From Chloroflexota bacterium (GTDB lineage: Bacteria; Chloroflexota; Dehalococcoidia; SM23-28-2; RBG-16-64-32), in the NCBI GenBank assembly GCA_022564695.1, contig JADFKX010000147.1, positions 1-5,154 on the forward strand: a stretch of DNA of 5,154 nt, given 5' to 3'. Shown in pieces: positions 5,125-5,154 of this stretch. Position numbers and translations under genes: made by a program. Position 1 is the first letter of the stretch. Each line of letters starts with the position of its first letter. Below the pieces are notes generated by a model that was not told the DNA's origin, did not search any database, and worked only from the letters and a program-made list of their open reading frames with translations.

Positions 5125-5154
5125 GGCCGACTAGCGCAGAGCGAAGTCACTGAG

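Noticed and set aside
5131..5154. Possible last seven codons (LSDFALR, then TAG) of an upstream minus-strand gene
   Set aside because: Too short to support; any frame can be open for this length.

Overview
The window comes from a GC-rich bacterial genome. The MutS N-terminus resembles the Chloroflexota (Dehalococcoidia/SAR202-like) form in my memory of the family, and a long soluble-type NuoF next to NuoE fits an anaerobe or facultative anaerobe of that kind. This placement is an impression from family resemblance, not a search result.

Almost everything reads on the minus strand, so transcription runs from high to low coordinates. At the right end (about 5030 down to 2531) is a two-gene NADH-oxidoreductase unit: a NuoE-type [2Fe-2S] subunit (4404-5030) and, 7 nt after its stop, a long NuoF/HndC/HymB-type NADH-binding flavoprotein (2531-4396). 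The pair would pass electrons between NAD(H) and a partner such as a formate dehydrogenase or [FeFe]-hydrogenase catalytic subunit. That partner is usually encoded nearby but is not in this window. A plausible sigma70-type promoter lies upstream (5096-5124), overlapped downstream by a CRP/FNR-like palindrome.

The middle (938-2458) holds one gene of visibly lower GC: about 48-55% in sampled blocks, with one block at 63%, against 70% in a nuoF block. It encodes an N-terminal array of TPR-like helical repeats, a probable coiled coil and a C-terminal Schlafen-type AlbA_2 domain. It has its own promoter, placed so that the message may be leaderless. It looks like a separately acquired gene sitting downstream of nuoEF.

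The left part (about 254-853) is the 5' part of mutS, with a GTG start, a good Shine-Dalgarno and a TATAAT box. MutS homology stops abruptly near position 254. To the left of that point the plus strand reads as an unrelated, GC-rich coding sequence (2 to about 260), itself cut at its 3' end. Two genes pointing at each other and both truncated at one point indicate either a rearrangement breakpoint or a chimeric assembly join.

Points most worth following: the TPR-AlbA_2 fusion; the NuoF C-terminal ferredoxin domain, which has lost exactly the four ligands of one [4Fe-4S] cluster while keeping the four of the other; and the mutS breakpoint. No tRNA, rRNA, CRISPR array, transposase or convincing terminator hairpin was seen.
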